A stretch of DNA of 64,000 bases from Nostocales cyanobacterium HT-58-2 (GCA_002163975.1 CP019636.1:5397501-5461500), one strand, 5' to 3'; numbered from the stretch's first letter, positions 17,643 through 25,759 are shown. Program-made: numbers and translations. Notes: generated by a model not told the origin, from the letters alone.

Positions 17643-18878
17643 ATGAAAATTTTGCACGTTACCCAAGGTTATACCCCAGCAATTGGGGGTACAGAATTAC
17701 TCATTCAACGTGTTTCTGAAGAGTTAGTTCGGCAATTTGACGATGAAGTCACTGTCTTTACCACCAATTGCATCAATGGAGAAGGTTTTTTTAATCCAAA
17801 ACTACCACGCTTGCAATCAGGTGACGAGGAAATTAACGGTGTCAAAGTGCGACGGTTTCCAGTCAAGAGCCAAATAAGCCAACTGGTTCGTTTTCCTCAA
17901 AAAGTTGCCTATCGTCTGCACCTACCATTCAATGAGCATCTTAGGACAATCGCTGGAGGACCAATAATTCCTGGTTTGAAAAAAGCTATCCAAGAATTTC
18001 CAGCTGATATTATTGCTGCTTCATCTTTTCCGTTACTACATATGTATGCCGCGCTTAATGGTGCGAGGGAATCTGGAAGACCTTGTGTTCTTCATGGAGG
18101 GATACATCCGCAGGATGATTGGGCATTTCAACGCTCTAGAATTTACAGTGCTGTTAGGAAATCTACTTACTATTTATCTAATACAAAATACGAGGCAGAT
18201 TACGTTATCCAACGGGGAGCTTCACCTGAGCGTGTTGTTGTTGTTGGAGTTGGAGTTGATCCACAACCGTTTGAACAAATTTCCTCAACACAAGCCAAAC
18301 AGCATTTTGGTTTTGGGGAGCAACCAGTTGTAGGTTTTATTGGACAATTTGGCGGACATAAAGGAGTAGACACCCTTGTCAAAGCAATGCAACTTGTCTG
18401 GCAAATTTTTCCTGATGTGCAGCTTCTCCTAGCAGGAGCAAAAACACTGTTTGCCCAGAAAGTGGAAGACATGATTTACCAATTGCCAGAAGCATATAGA
18501 AAGCAAATCAAGCTTGTCTATAACTTTTCTAATGAAGAGAAACCCTTGTTATTTGCTGCTGTAGATGTGTTTGCTTATCCTTCTGGTTTTGAGTCTTTCG
18601 GAATCGCGTTTTTAGAAGCTTGGGCAGTAAGTAAACCTGTAATTGGTTGTCGTGCTGGAGCAATCCCTTGGGTGATAGATGAGGGAAAAGATGGACTGTT
18701 AGTAGACTATAAAAATCACGAAATGTTAGCAGAAGCAATTATAGAGTTATTAAAAAATTCTGCTCGAGCAAAAACTTTAGGTGATGCTGGTCACCAGAAA
18801 GTTTTGTCAAGATACACTTGGAGTAAAGTTGCTCAGAATTTTAGAGAAGTTTATCTAGAAGCTATTTTGAAGGGTTAA
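17643..18878 (+). CDS. Glycosyltransferase, GT4 family
   Basis: A 411-aa GT4 glycosyltransferase, the last intact gene of the glycan cluster. The N-terminus ILHVTQGYTPAIGGTELLIQRV is the canonical glycine-rich loop. The donor domain has VGFIGQFGGHKGVDTLVKAM and the EX7E-type block YPSGFESFGIAFLEAWAVSKPVIG. It starts 6 bases after the previous gene, so the two are probably co-transcribed. Sugar specificity cannot be read from sequence. Confidence 0.92.
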   Translation: MKILHVTQGYTPAIGGTELLIQRVSEELVRQFDDEVTVFTTNCINGEGFFNPKLPRLQSGDEEINGVKVRRFPVKSQISQLVRFPQKVAYRLHLPFNEHLRTIAGGPIIPGLKKAIQEFPADIIAASSFPLLHMYAALNGARESGRPCVLHGGIHPQDDWAFQRSRIYSAVRKSTYYLSNTKYEADYVIQRGASPERVVVVGVGVDPQPFEQISSTQAKQHFGFGEQPVVGFIGQFGGHKGVDTLVKAMQLVWQIFPDVQLLLAGAKTLFAQKVEDMIYQLPEAYRKQIKLVYNFSNEEKPLLFAAVDVFAYPSGFESFGIAFLEAWAVSKPVIGCRAGAIPWVIDEGKDGLLVDYKNHEMLAEAIIELLKNSARAKTLGDAGHQKVLSRYTWSKVAQNFREVYLEAILKG

Positions 18879-18882
18879 TTTT

Positions 18883-19106
18883 ATGTTAGGTCTAGACAGA
18901 ATCACCTTCAATCCTCGCATCATGGGTGGACAAGCTTGTATTTCGCGCTTGGGCGAATTCCTGTTTCGTTAGTGGTAAATTTGGTGGCGAATGGAAAACC
19001 ACTAGAAGAGATTTTAGCAGAGTATCCAGATTTAGAATCAGAGGATGTTTGTCAATCTCTACACTTCAGTACCAATTGCCAGTCGCACTCCCCAAAATAC
19101 GATTAA
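18883..19106 (+). pseudogene. Frameshifted DUF433-family (antitoxin-like) gene remnant
   Basis: Starting at ATG 18883 the frame reads MLGLDRITFNPRIMGGQACI and stops early at 18972. Moving to the frame that starts at 18954 restores the rest of a DUF433 protein: RIPVSLVVNLVANGKPLEE, then ILAEYPDLESEDVCQSL, ending at 19106. One missing base in the GGG run at 18951-18953 explains the break. The C-terminus after about residue 58 does not look like DUF433 and overlaps the 3' end of the convergent EcfT gene by 48 bases, so the gene also seems truncated. DUF433 proteins usually pair with a PIN-like DUF5615 toxin; none is present here. The original role as an antitoxin is inferred from the family. Confidence 0.78.
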
Positions 19107-19982
19107 AATTGCGATCGCCAGCCAATCACTTCTTCTGAGTCGTAAGTTGTGCCATTGGACTCGATGTTCCTGAGGGCTTGTAAAACCCCGCACCATCATT
19201 GCGCTTGCCATTTGCTCTGCCCGGAGTAACAAATTTTCCAACAATCGTTCTGCAACTAACATCCAAATCTTGAAGGCTCCTTTCAATCCTAACTTTTTCC
19301 AATTAATAGCCCTTGTCATCACAGAACGAACTAAATTCTGGATTTCTTCTAAAACTAGAGGAATAAACCGCAAAGATAAAGTTAAAGTCAGAGTTATCTC
19401 AGTTACAGGTAATTTCAGCCTTCGCAAGGGTTGCATTAAGCTTTCTATAGCAGCTGTGATTTCCTCTGGTGCAGTTGTCAGCAGATACAGGTTAGTGCTG
19501 TAAATGAGGGTAAACACCATCGTACTGACTCGCACTGCTAAATCCAAGGAGTGGCGAGTCACTTTCACTGGCCCTTTATCAAATAGTACGTAGCTGTATT
19601 TCTGCTGTTTGCTAGCTGGTGCAGGCGCTGGAGTTGGAGGCGAAACTGATGTGTCTGTTAAGACTTCTTGGTGAGTTGGTAGGCGTGGTTGATAATTTAT
19701 ACCAAATCCATCAGGACTGATAGCCAAAATCATTAACACAAAAAAGCATAATGTCAACAGCCAACCCATTTGCTGTTGCCAAACTCTTCGGGGAATTCGT
19801 GCTATGAAGGTTGCAAGAATCAACAGGACTACCAACAGCACGCGCCATAAGTTGTTAGCAAAAATATAGGTTGTCAGAAAGCTCATCAACCAAACCAACT
19901 TGACTCGCGGATCAAGTTTGTGTAGCCAAGTTTGAGGTTGTTCTAAGTAAAGACCTATTGGCAGCGATCGCAGTAAATCCAT
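19059..19982 (-). CDS. Energy-coupling factor (ECF) transporter transmembrane protein, EcfT/CbiQ family
   Basis: Inner-membrane T component of an ECF-type vitamin or metal ABC importer, 307 aa. It links the substrate-binding S component to the ATPases. It begins YLEQPQTWLHKLDPRVKLVW, where the LDPRxKL motif is typical of the family. Several hydrophobic segments follow, and the cytoplasmic coupling region contains ARAINWKKLGLKG-like and AMMVRGF sequence, the Ala-Arg-Gly type motifs that contact the ATPases. No S component or ATPase gene is nearby, as is common for cyanobacterial EcfT. It lies downstream of der on the same strand, an arrangement I recall from other cyanobacteria. The ATG at 19982 is used. 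Confidence 0.88.
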   Translation of the reverse strand: MDLLRSLPIGLYLEQPQTWLHKLDPRVKLVWLMSFLTTYIFANNLWRVLLVVLLILATFIARIPRRVWQQQMGWLLTLCFFVLMILAISPDGFGINYQPRLPTHQEVLTDTSVSPPTPAPAPASKQQKYSYVLFDKGPVKVTRHSLDLAVRVSTMVFTLIYSTNLYLLTTAPEEITAAIESLMQPLRRLKLPVTEITLTLTLSLRFIPLVLEEIQNLVRSVMTRAINWKKLGLKGAFKIWMLVAERLLENLLLRAEQMASAMMVRGFTSPQEHRVQWHNLRLRRSDWLAIAILIVFWGVRLAIGTEV

Positions 19983-20064
19983 TTTTAGTCATAAGTCATA
20001 AGTTATCAGCCATTAGTCACTAGTCTATTACCAAAGACTCATGACTGATGACCCCTGACCACTA
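19983..20064. repeat. Short tandem-repeat-rich spacer between der and ecfT
   Basis: The spacer contains the near-tandem 8-mer AGTCATAA repeated twice (19987-20003), then CATTAGTCACTAGTC and CATGACTGATGACC-type words. Short direct and inverted GTCAT/ATGAC words of this kind are common between cyanobacterial genes. No function is apparent. Confidence 0.5.
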
Positions 20065-21426
20065 TTACACGCGAGTGGCTCGATTCGCATTACCACTTTC
20101 GACCTCACGAGCTTTTTTACTCCGCCATAGTATCCGGATAGGAGTTCCTTGAAAGCCCAAATGTTGCCGAAATTGTCGCTCAATGTAGCGACGGTAGTTA
20201 TCGTTGAAGCGTTTGGCATCGTTGACAAACAACGCTATTGTAGGCGGCTGAGTACTGACTTGCGTACCATAATAAATTCTCCCTTGACGCCCAGCCCGAG
20301 AAACTGGGGGAGTATGCCAACTAACAGCTTCTTCTAAGACTTCGTTAACCACTGCTGTACTGACACGACGTTTGTGTGATTCAGCTGCGTTATTGACCAA
20401 TTCTAATATTTTTTCTACCCGTTGACCCGTCAAGGCGCTGACAAAGATGGTTTCAGCCCATTCAGTAAAGTGCATCCGTTCTTGCAGATGTTTTTGGTAA
20501 TCGTAAATTGTGTGAGAGTCCTTTTCAACAGCATCCCACTTATTCACCACCAAGACACAAGCCCGACCTTCTTCGATAATTCGCCCAGCTAATTTTTGGT
20601 CTTGTTCGGTGACACCATCAAGAGCATCTATGACCATTAAAACCACATCAGCGCGACGAATTGCTTTAAAAGCACGGTTAATACTAAAAAATTCGGGACC
20701 GTATTCCACGTTCTTCTTTTTACGAATCCCTGCTGTGTCAATTAAACGGTAAATTTGCCCGTTTCGTTCAACAACAGTATCAATAGCATCGCGGGTTGTA
20801 CCAGAAATTGGGCTAACTATTGCCCTCTGTTCTCCCACAAAAGCATTTAATAAACTCGATTTTCCTACATTTGGGCGTCCCACAATTGCCACTTTGATTT
20901 CATTGGTTTCTAGGACTTCTTGTGCAGGTGGGAGGTGTTCAAGGAGTTCGTCGAGTAACTCTCCTGTACCACTTCCATGAATGGCGGAGATGGGGAAAGG
21001 TTCGCCCAAGCCCAATTCCCAAAATTCAGCAGCTTGAATTAAACCTTGTTCTGGGGATTCACATTTATTCACAGCTAGCAGAACAGGGACAGGTTGTTGT
21101 CGTAACCATGTGGCAATTTCTTCATCAGCAGATGTTGGTCCTGTACGACCGTCTACCACAAAAATAGCAACACTTGCTTCTGTCAACGCAGCCATTGCCT
21201 GTTGACGAATCAGTGGTAAAAATTCTGTGTCGTCATTGAATACCAAACCACCAGTATCAACGACTGTAAACTCGCGATCGCGCCAGTACGCTGGTTTGTA
21301 AGTGCGATCGCGTGTCACTCCTGGTTCATCATGAACAATAGCAGATTGTTCCTCAGCAAGGCGATTGACCAAGGTAGATTTGCCCACATTCGGGCGACCA
21401 ATAATAGCAACTATAGGAAGACCCAT
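20065..21426 (-). CDS. der: Ribosome biogenesis GTPase Der (EngA)
   Basis: Essential double-GTPase that helps assemble the 50S ribosomal subunit. Two tandem G domains are complete: P-loops GRPNVGKSTLVNRL near residue 10 and GRPNVGKSSLLNAF near 185, with DTGG and DTAG switch motifs and NKCE and NKWD guanine-specificity motifs. The C-terminal KH-like domain (about 355-453) ends with GTPIRILWRSKK, typical of Der. The ATG at 21426 (MGLPIVAIIGRPN) is chosen because Der proteins begin this way; an upstream ATG at 21438 would add MHPV. Confidence 0.97.
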   Translation of the reverse strand: MGLPIVAIIGRPNVGKSTLVNRLAEEQSAIVHDEPGVTRDRTYKPAYWRDREFTVVDTGGLVFNDDTEFLPLIRQQAMAALTEASVAIFVVDGRTGPTSADEEIATWLRQQPVPVLLAVNKCESPEQGLIQAAEFWELGLGEPFPISAIHGSGTGELLDELLEHLPPAQEVLETNEIKVAIVGRPNVGKSSLLNAFVGEQRAIVSPISGTTRDAIDTVVERNGQIYRLIDTAGIRKKKNVEYGPEFFSINRAFKAIRRADVVLMVIDALDGVTEQDQKLAGRIIEEGRACVLVVNKWDAVEKDSHTIYDYQKHLQERMHFTEWAETIFVSALTGQRVEKILELVNNAAESHKRRVSTAVVNEVLEEAVSWHTPPVSRAGRQGRIYYGTQVSTQPPTIALFVNDAKRFNDNYRRYIERQFRQHLGFQGTPIRILWRSKKAREVESGNANRATRV

Positions 21427-21748
21427 AACCGGATGCACAATGCTCCAAATCTCTATTGTAGCTATTAGGGCTTATTGTGTGCCTATGATTTTTTTGAATT
21501 GCAGGGTTAGTAGCTAAAATTATGTGTTTAAGATTGCGATCGTTAGCTCATAGCCATAGTCCTCTCAAGAGGACTGATGCAACTCATAGACTTCTGTGAT
21601 GAGCCAAAAACTTTAGTTCTTAGCTGAGGAAGAAATACAGTTAATAGTAACTGTTGCTTTTTATCTGAAACTTACGACTATTTATATATAGTTTTCTATA
21701 GTTGTTGAATGGAGTTTTTATCTTTGGACATATATCCTTTGATGTTTA

Positions 21749-21830
21749 TAGTTTATTTTATGTTTGAAAAGTAAAATAAAACACAGATATTTGTAGTTTA
21801 TTTTATGTTTGAAAAGTAAAATAAAACACA
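21749..21830. repeat. Two identical 37-base direct repeats, each with an internal stem-loop
   Basis: The 37-base unit occurs at 21749-21785 and again at 21794-21830 with no mismatch, separated by 8 bases. Within each copy TTTATTTTA and TAAAATAAA form a 9-base inverted repeat around an 11-base loop. The pair lies about 145-225 bases upstream of the glycine-rich peptide start. It could be a regulatory or mRNA-leader element, or a recent local duplication. Confidence 0.85.
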
Positions 21831-21919
21831 ATAAATTTTAATAGTATCCATAAACACATTTTTTTTTCTATCTGTAGAGGCGTTTCAGACTTCATAAAAA
21901 CTTTATTAATATCGAATAT

Positions 21920-21948
21920 GTTTCACAAACTTTTTAAGTTCGTGAAAC
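21920..21948. promoter_or_regulatory. Inverted repeat in the peptide gene leader
   Basis: GTTTCACAAAC (21920-21930) and GTTCGTGAAAC (21938-21948) form an 11-base inverted repeat with one mismatch and a 7-base spacer, ending 27 bases before the start at 21976. It could be an operator for a dimeric regulator or a 5' UTR hairpin. There is no following T run, so a terminator is unlikely. Confidence 0.5.
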
Positions 21949-21975
21949 AAACAATTAGGTTAAGAGAGGAAAAAG

Positions 21976-22257
21976 ATGTTAGAGAAAATCAGCAATTCTG
22001 AGTTTATTCAGGAGTTAACTACTGAGGAACAGAAACTTGTCATTGGTGGTCACATTCTTGGCTACGGTGGCGGCTTCGTCCCTGGCTATGGTGGCGGCTT
22101 CGTCCCTGGCTATGGTGGCGGCTTCGTCCCTGGCTATGGTCGTGGCTTTATCCCTGGCTATGGTCGTGGCTTTATCTCTGGCTATGGTCGTGGCTTTATC
22201 CCTGGCTATGGTCGTGGCTTTATCTCTGGCTTCGGTGACGGCTTCGGCGGATATTAG
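21976..22257 (+). CDS. Double-glycine-leader, octapeptide-repeat peptide (RiPP/bacteriocin-like precursor)
   Basis: A 93-aa small protein. The first 25 residues look like a double-glycine leader: acidic and helical, ending ELTTEEQKLVIGG. After the GG the sequence is almost pure repeat: seven octapeptides GYG(G/R)GF(V/I)(P/S), three of the GYGGGFVP type and four of the GYGRGF(I)(P/S) type, then a degenerate GFGDGFGGY end. The 24-base DNA unit is equally regular, so the repeats are recent. Leaders ending in GG are normally cut by PCAT/C39-peptidase ABC exporters, but none is encoded in the window, nor any modification enzyme. It might be a secreted ribosomal peptide, or a glycine/tyrosine-rich structural peptide. 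A strong ribosome-binding site and a downstream hairpin support expression. Confidence 0.8.
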   Translation: MLEKISNSEFIQELTTEEQKLVIGGHILGYGGGFVPGYGGGFVPGYGGGFVPGYGRGFIPGYGRGFISGYGRGFIPGYGRGFISGFGDGFGGY

Positions 22258-22337
22258 GGTATTCCCTTTTGTTCAAGCTAAGCTCTTGAGGTGCAATTTT
22301 TGACGCCTCTAAGTCACTAGACCTCACTTCCCAACTA

Positions 22338-22368
22338 AAGACCACCAAATCAAAAATTTGGTGGTCTT
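22338..22368. terminator. 13-bp perfect stem-loop between convergent genes
   Basis: AAGACCACCAAAT and ATTTGGTGGTCTT form a perfect 13-base stem with a 5-base loop. It lies 80 bases after the glycine-rich peptide gene and 41 bases after the end of the convergent Uma2 gene, so it may act as a bidirectional terminator. The T run after the stem is weak. Confidence 0.7.
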
Positions 22369-22409
22369 CAAAGCACTACCGTTCAATTTATCCAAATTAT
22401 AGTTCCAGA

Positions 22410-22973
22410 TTATAGTAATTCTGCCTCTTCAAAAATTTGCCTAACTGTTAACTCCAACCTAGGAAGTAGCACATCTACAATAGGCATATCATCAGTGTAA
22501 ACTTTACTTGAATCTACCGAGAAGAACACTTTGATATTCACCGATTCTGGATCGACAATCCAAACTCGTGAGACTCCGGCAGCAAAATAATCTTCAGCCT
22601 TGTCGTCAAATTCCTTCATTGTTTGGTCTGGAGAAATAATTTCAATCACCAATTCCGGAGGAATAGGACAAGCTTCATTACGCTTCCAGCTTTTAGGTAA
22701 ACGTTCATAGGAGATATAAGTCAAATCTGGTACAGGTGCCCAATCTTTCCCCTTACGTTTTAATAGAATTGCCCATTCTGCACCAACTCTACCTTTACCT
22801 TGACACCATGTACGAAGCAAGAATCCTAGGGTTAATTGTAAAGTTGAATGAAAGAATTTGGGAGACACTTTAGGCACAGCATAACCATCTACAAACTCAT
22901 AGTTTACATCTCCTTCTGGAAGCGCCAGAAATTCTTCTAAGGTGAGTTTGTTTCCTGTGCTTGCCTTAACCAT
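22410..22973 (-). CDS. Uma2-family (DUF820) putative endonuclease
   Basis: A 187-aa Uma2-family protein with the PD-(D/E)xK nuclease-like fold that is greatly expanded in cyanobacteria. It begins with LTLEEFLALPEGDVNYEFVDG. The core motifs VPDLTYIS and PPELVIEIISPDQT give the conserved D...ExI-type active-site pattern, and DDKAEDYFAAGVSRVWIVDP follows. Length is typical. The biological role of Uma2 proteins is not established. The ATG at 22973 is preceded by a plausible purine stretch. Neighbours do not suggest a partner. Confidence 0.93.
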   Translation of the reverse strand: MVKASTGNKLTLEEFLALPEGDVNYEFVDGYAVPKVSPKFFHSTLQLTLGFLLRTWCQGKGRVGAEWAILLKRKGKDWAPVPDLTYISYERLPKSWKRNEACPIPPELVIEIISPDQTMKEFDDKAEDYFAAGVSRVWIVDPESVNIKVFFSVDSSKVYTDDMPIVDVLLPRLELTVRQIFEEAELL

Positions 22974-23067
22974 GAGAACGTCATTTGTGAATCATAAAAA
23001 TATTGTACAAAATTCCCCTCCTCGCAGACGAGGAAGGGTAAACGGTGGGATTCAGTAAACTCTGATT

Positions 23068-23760
23068 CTAACTGGCTGAGTTTACAGTTTGTTCCTGTTC
23101 TACCTGTAACTTTTGCCCCAATTTTGGCTCAGTTCCTGCAAATATACGCTGAATATTACTACTGTGTCGCCAAATGACATACAAACCAGCAACAACACCA
23201 AACAGGATATAAGGTAAAGGTTGATGCAGGAGTGTCATCAAAATAGAAACAGCAACGGCTCCAGCAATTGAACTCAAAGAAACAATCCGCGATATCGCTA
23301 TCACAATGGCAAACACACCAAAGGTTGCCAACCCAACCTGCCAATTCATTGCTAGCAAAATACCCAAACTGGTTGCAACAGATTTACCACCAGTAAACCC
23401 TAAAAAGATTGATTTACTATGTCCAAGTATGGCGGCTAACCCAGATAAAATAACCATCCAAGGTCGCCACAAATCGGTATCAACTTCTGTCGGAATAAAA
23501 TTTTGACTCTCAGCAAAGCTGAAGAACGAATAAACGAGGGCGATCGCCAAAACTCCCTTCAAGCAATCTATCAGTAAAACAAATGCCCCAGGTCCTTTCC
23601 CTAAAGTTCTCAGCACATTAGTTGCTCCGGTTGAACCAGAACCAACTTCCCGAATATCAATGCCTTTTAGTAGCTTAGCTACTGTGTAGCCGGTGGGTGT
23701 AGAACCCACTAGATAAGCTACAATCAAAACCGCTCCGCACAAACTTAACCAAACTGTCAT
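23068..23760 (-). CDS. plsY: Glycerol-3-phosphate acyltransferase PlsY
   Basis: Inner-membrane enzyme that transfers an acyl group from acyl-phosphate to glycerol-3-phosphate, the first step of phospholipid synthesis. The 230-aa protein has five or more membrane segments. It carries the three conserved cytoplasmic motifs: GSTPTGYTVAKLLKGIDIREVGSGSTGATN near residues 19-50, GHSKSIFLGFTGGKSVATSLG in the middle, and IFAGTEPKLG at the end. Length is typical. It follows the DUF3086 gene on the same strand after 67 bases. Confidence 0.96.
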   Translation of the reverse strand: MTVWLSLCGAVLIVAYLVGSTPTGYTVAKLLKGIDIREVGSGSTGATNVLRTLGKGPGAFVLLIDCLKGVLAIALVYSFFSFAESQNFIPTEVDTDLWRPWMVILSGLAAILGHSKSIFLGFTGGKSVATSLGILLAMNWQVGLATFGVFAIVIAISRIVSLSSIAGAVAVSILMTLLHQPLPYILFGVVAGLYVIWRHSSNIQRIFAGTEPKLGQKLQVEQEQTVNSAS

Positions 23761-23784
23761 ATTGTTAGTTGTTACTTGTTGGTT

Positions 23785-23807
23785 GTTAGTGGTTTTAAAC
23801 CACTAAC
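23785..23807. repeat. 23-base near-perfect palindrome between DUF3086 and plsY
   Basis: GTTAGTGGTTT and AAACCACTAAC are perfect 11-base inverted arms around a single base. The surrounding sequence has repeated GTTAGT/GTTGTTA words. It may form a hairpin between the two genes or be one of the dispersed palindromes of this genome. Confidence 0.6.
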
Positions 23808-23827
23808 TATTAAGTTTTAATAGTCAT

Positions 23828-25114
23828 CTAATAGTCATCATAATTTCTCATCATTTTTGGATCAGGTGCAAAGGCTAACCACAGGGGAAATTGCAAGAGT
23901 GCTAGACTAATTTGCTCTTCAGAATCATCAATCAAAATGAGGGGTAGTTGATTGGCTTTTACCAGTCGGTCTGCTTTTTGTGCCAAGGCTTCTGCTGTTT
24001 CAAATAATACTACACCTCTATCGGGTCCAAAGTCTGGACGACCAATTCCTAGGCAATCTTGCAAACCACGCCGCCATTCACCTAAACGTTCAGGAGTATT
24101 AGCTAATACTAAAGTACGGACGCGATCGCCATACAACTTGTGTAATATCGAAATTGCTGCTGAGGCAATAAGAATATTCTGCAACCGACTGCCGGTTGTC
24201 CGCAAAGCACCTCGTCCCCCTTGGCTAAAAAACCAGTTAGAGACTCGTTCTGCATGCATTGGTTCAAAGGTGCGGCGCAGTTGCCACGGGGGGCCATAAT
24301 AATCTGGTTTATTGCGGTATTGGTCAATCAGGCGACGAATTTGTTTTGTCGTATCTTGAAACTGCTGTTGGGCAAATTGTGGTGTTCCTGGCTGCGGTTC
24401 GGCTTGCTTAACCTCTTTGATTTCCAGCTTTTCTGGTTCTGGTTTCGGTTTTGGCACCAGTTGCAACTGCTCTGCTGCTGCTGCCAAATCTTGTAAGCTA
24501 CCTGTGAGATAATCTTTAAAACCTTGAACTCGAATCGCCAAGTCTTGAGAAGCACCTGCAAAAGTGGTTCGCATCTCGTTGCGAATGCGTTCTTGACGGC
24601 GTTCCAACTGTTCTACAGAAATTTGCAGCGCTTGTTTGCGTTGTTCTAGTTGAGAAAGCGCTTCTTGCACCACGCGTCCCATTGTGATTTGAGTGTCACT
24701 CACTTGCGCTTGCAGAGTTTTGTACGATGCTTGCAGATTGGTTATTTCTTCTTTTAGCGCTTGTTCCTGGCTTTGCAACTGTACGACTCGTCGCGCTGCT
24801 TCCTCTTCTTGGCGATTATTTTTTGATTCTGATTCTATTTCTGACCCCAGCGTGGTAATTTCTTCTTCTAACTGCGTCACAACCTCGGCAGTTGACTCTT
24901 GTGTTAATTCATCTGTAGGAGTTTGTTCTTCTGCGTCTGAATGAGACGCAGCAGAAATTGGGTTGTCATTTTGTGTGTCAACTGTGGGGTTTTGCGCTGC
25001 TAGTTCCACCACTGACTCAACAGATGAGTTTTTTGGTAGCTCAACTTTTGATTGTTCTGTTTGCATCAACGACTCATCGGATGTTGGTGGTGTTTGAGAT
25101 TCCTCTGGGTTCAT
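23828..25114 (-). CDS. DUF3086 domain protein with central coiled coil
   Basis: A 428-aa cyanobacterial conserved protein of unknown function. Residues about 1-80 are low-complexity and rich in S/T/E/Q. About 85-215 form a long coiled coil (repeated L/E/Q heptads, such as LEQRKQALQISVEQLERR). The C-terminal 190 residues are the compact conserved domain with YYGPPWQLRRTFEPMHAERV, FFSQGGRGALRTTGSRLQN and LANTPERLGEWRRGLQDCLG, which I recognise as DUF3086. No enzyme motif or membrane helix is seen. The ATG at 25114 is preferred to a TTG six bases upstream. It precedes plsY on the same strand. Confidence 0.78.
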   Translation of the reverse strand: MNPEESQTPPTSDESLMQTEQSKVELPKNSSVESVVELAAQNPTVDTQNDNPISAASHSDAEEQTPTDELTQESTAEVVTQLEEEITTLGSEIESESKNNRQEEEAARRVVQLQSQEQALKEEITNLQASYKTLQAQVSDTQITMGRVVQEALSQLEQRKQALQISVEQLERRQERIRNEMRTTFAGASQDLAIRVQGFKDYLTGSLQDLAAAAEQLQLVPKPKPEPEKLEIKEVKQAEPQPGTPQFAQQQFQDTTKQIRRLIDQYRNKPDYYGPPWQLRRTFEPMHAERVSNWFFSQGGRGALRTTGSRLQNILIASAAISILHKLYGDRVRTLVLANTPERLGEWRRGLQDCLGIGRPDFGPDRGVVLFETAEALAQKADRLVKANQLPLILIDDSEEQISLALLQFPLWLAFAPDPKMMRNYDDY

Positions 25115-25284
25115 AAACAATAGTGTAATTCCTAAGACACGAACAAATAGCTTTCAGCAATATATATATTAAGTCTGAAATAGTTCTGAGTCATTTTGAC
25201 TCATCACTCAGTAACGCCAGTCACCTCTTGTGGAGGAATTCAAAGTTCAAAATTGAGAATGTTTTCCTGCATGAATGTTGAATT

Positions 25285-25350
25285 TATAATGCGTGAATTT
25301 AAGCGTTCGCGCAGCGTGCGCCTTTGGCGCTCAGCGAGTGACTCATAAGT
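25285..25350. repeat. Dispersed GC-rich palindromic repeat
   Basis: The stretch holds GCGTTCGCGCAGCGTGCGCC followed by TTTGGCGCTCAGCGAGTGAC, a GC-rich mosaic of small inverted repeats in an AT-rich spacer. A similar mosaic occurs at 38290-38345, and one at 33061-33150. This is the look of a cyanobacterial dispersed repeat family. No gene lies here. Confidence 0.55.
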
Positions 25351-25369
25351 ACTCAGTACTGATAAAGCA

Positions 25370-25759
25370 CTAAATCTGTGGACAGCGTTCTTCCAGGCAA
25401 GCTTTGAGAGTATTAGGGTCAAATAAAATCGGTAAAAAATGAATACTTTTCACTTCTTTAAAGTAAAAGAGAATAGGCATTGGATTCCAGAATATGCGCC
25501 AGTTTTGCCACTCGCGATAGGGAAAGCGTCGAATTAATTTTTCACCTCTATATATATCTAAGTCAGTAGGAGTAAAGAACAACCGCAATGTTACAGTCTG
25601 AAACATGAGAAATAAGCCCAACAGAGCAAACACCCCTGCTACCCAAGGTTGTACTAAAAACAGTGGGATTGCAACAATCACTAACACCAAGGGTATATTG
25701 TAACTAGGCTTGAGTTCGACGGTGGTTGATGCCGAGTTAGACGTATATGAAGTAGTCAC
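25370..25759 (-). CDS. DUF3119 family membrane protein
   Basis: A roughly 129-aa conserved cyanobacterial/plastid-type protein of unknown function. Two adjacent hydrophobic segments (IPLVLVIVAIPLFLV and VAGVFALLGLFLMF) are followed by the conserved cytoplasmic part LDIYRGEKLIRRFPYREWQNWRIFW and a C-terminal VKSIHFLPILFDPNTL. I recognise this as DUF3119. The start chosen is GTG at 25759 because AGGAG sits 8 bases upstream; a TTG at 25819 would add a poorly conserved N-terminus. The gene is directly downstream of mlaE on the same strand, and the pair often goes together in cyanobacteria, hinting at a role in lipid transport. Confidence 0.78.
   Translation of the reverse strand: MTTSYTSNSASTTVELKPSYNIPLVLVIVAIPLFLVQPWVAGVFALLGLFLMFQTVTLRLFFTPTDLDIYRGEKLIRRFPYREWQNWRIFWNPMPILFYFKEVKSIHFLPILFDPNTLKACLEERCPQI

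Larger units (their letters stand above)
21439..21975. other. 537-base AT-rich intergenic region upstream of the glycine-rich peptide
   Basis: No convincing gene is present. It holds the der promoter side and the leader of the peptide gene at 21976. Notable contents are a pair of 37-base direct repeats (21749-21785 and 21794-21830) and a separate inverted repeat at 21920-21948, listed individually. The sequence AGAGAGG 7 to 13 bases before ATG 21976 is a good ribosome-binding site. Confidence 0.7.

Noticed and set aside
22037..22303. 88-codon frame overlapping the glycine-rich peptide
   Set aside because: It is the +1 shadow of the 24-base repeats (AMVVALSL units); the leader and ribosome-binding site belong to the other frame.
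25240..25422. 60-codon minus-strand frame
   Set aside because: Covers a dispersed GC-rich repeat; the product looks like translated repeat and its end overlaps the DUF3119 gene.
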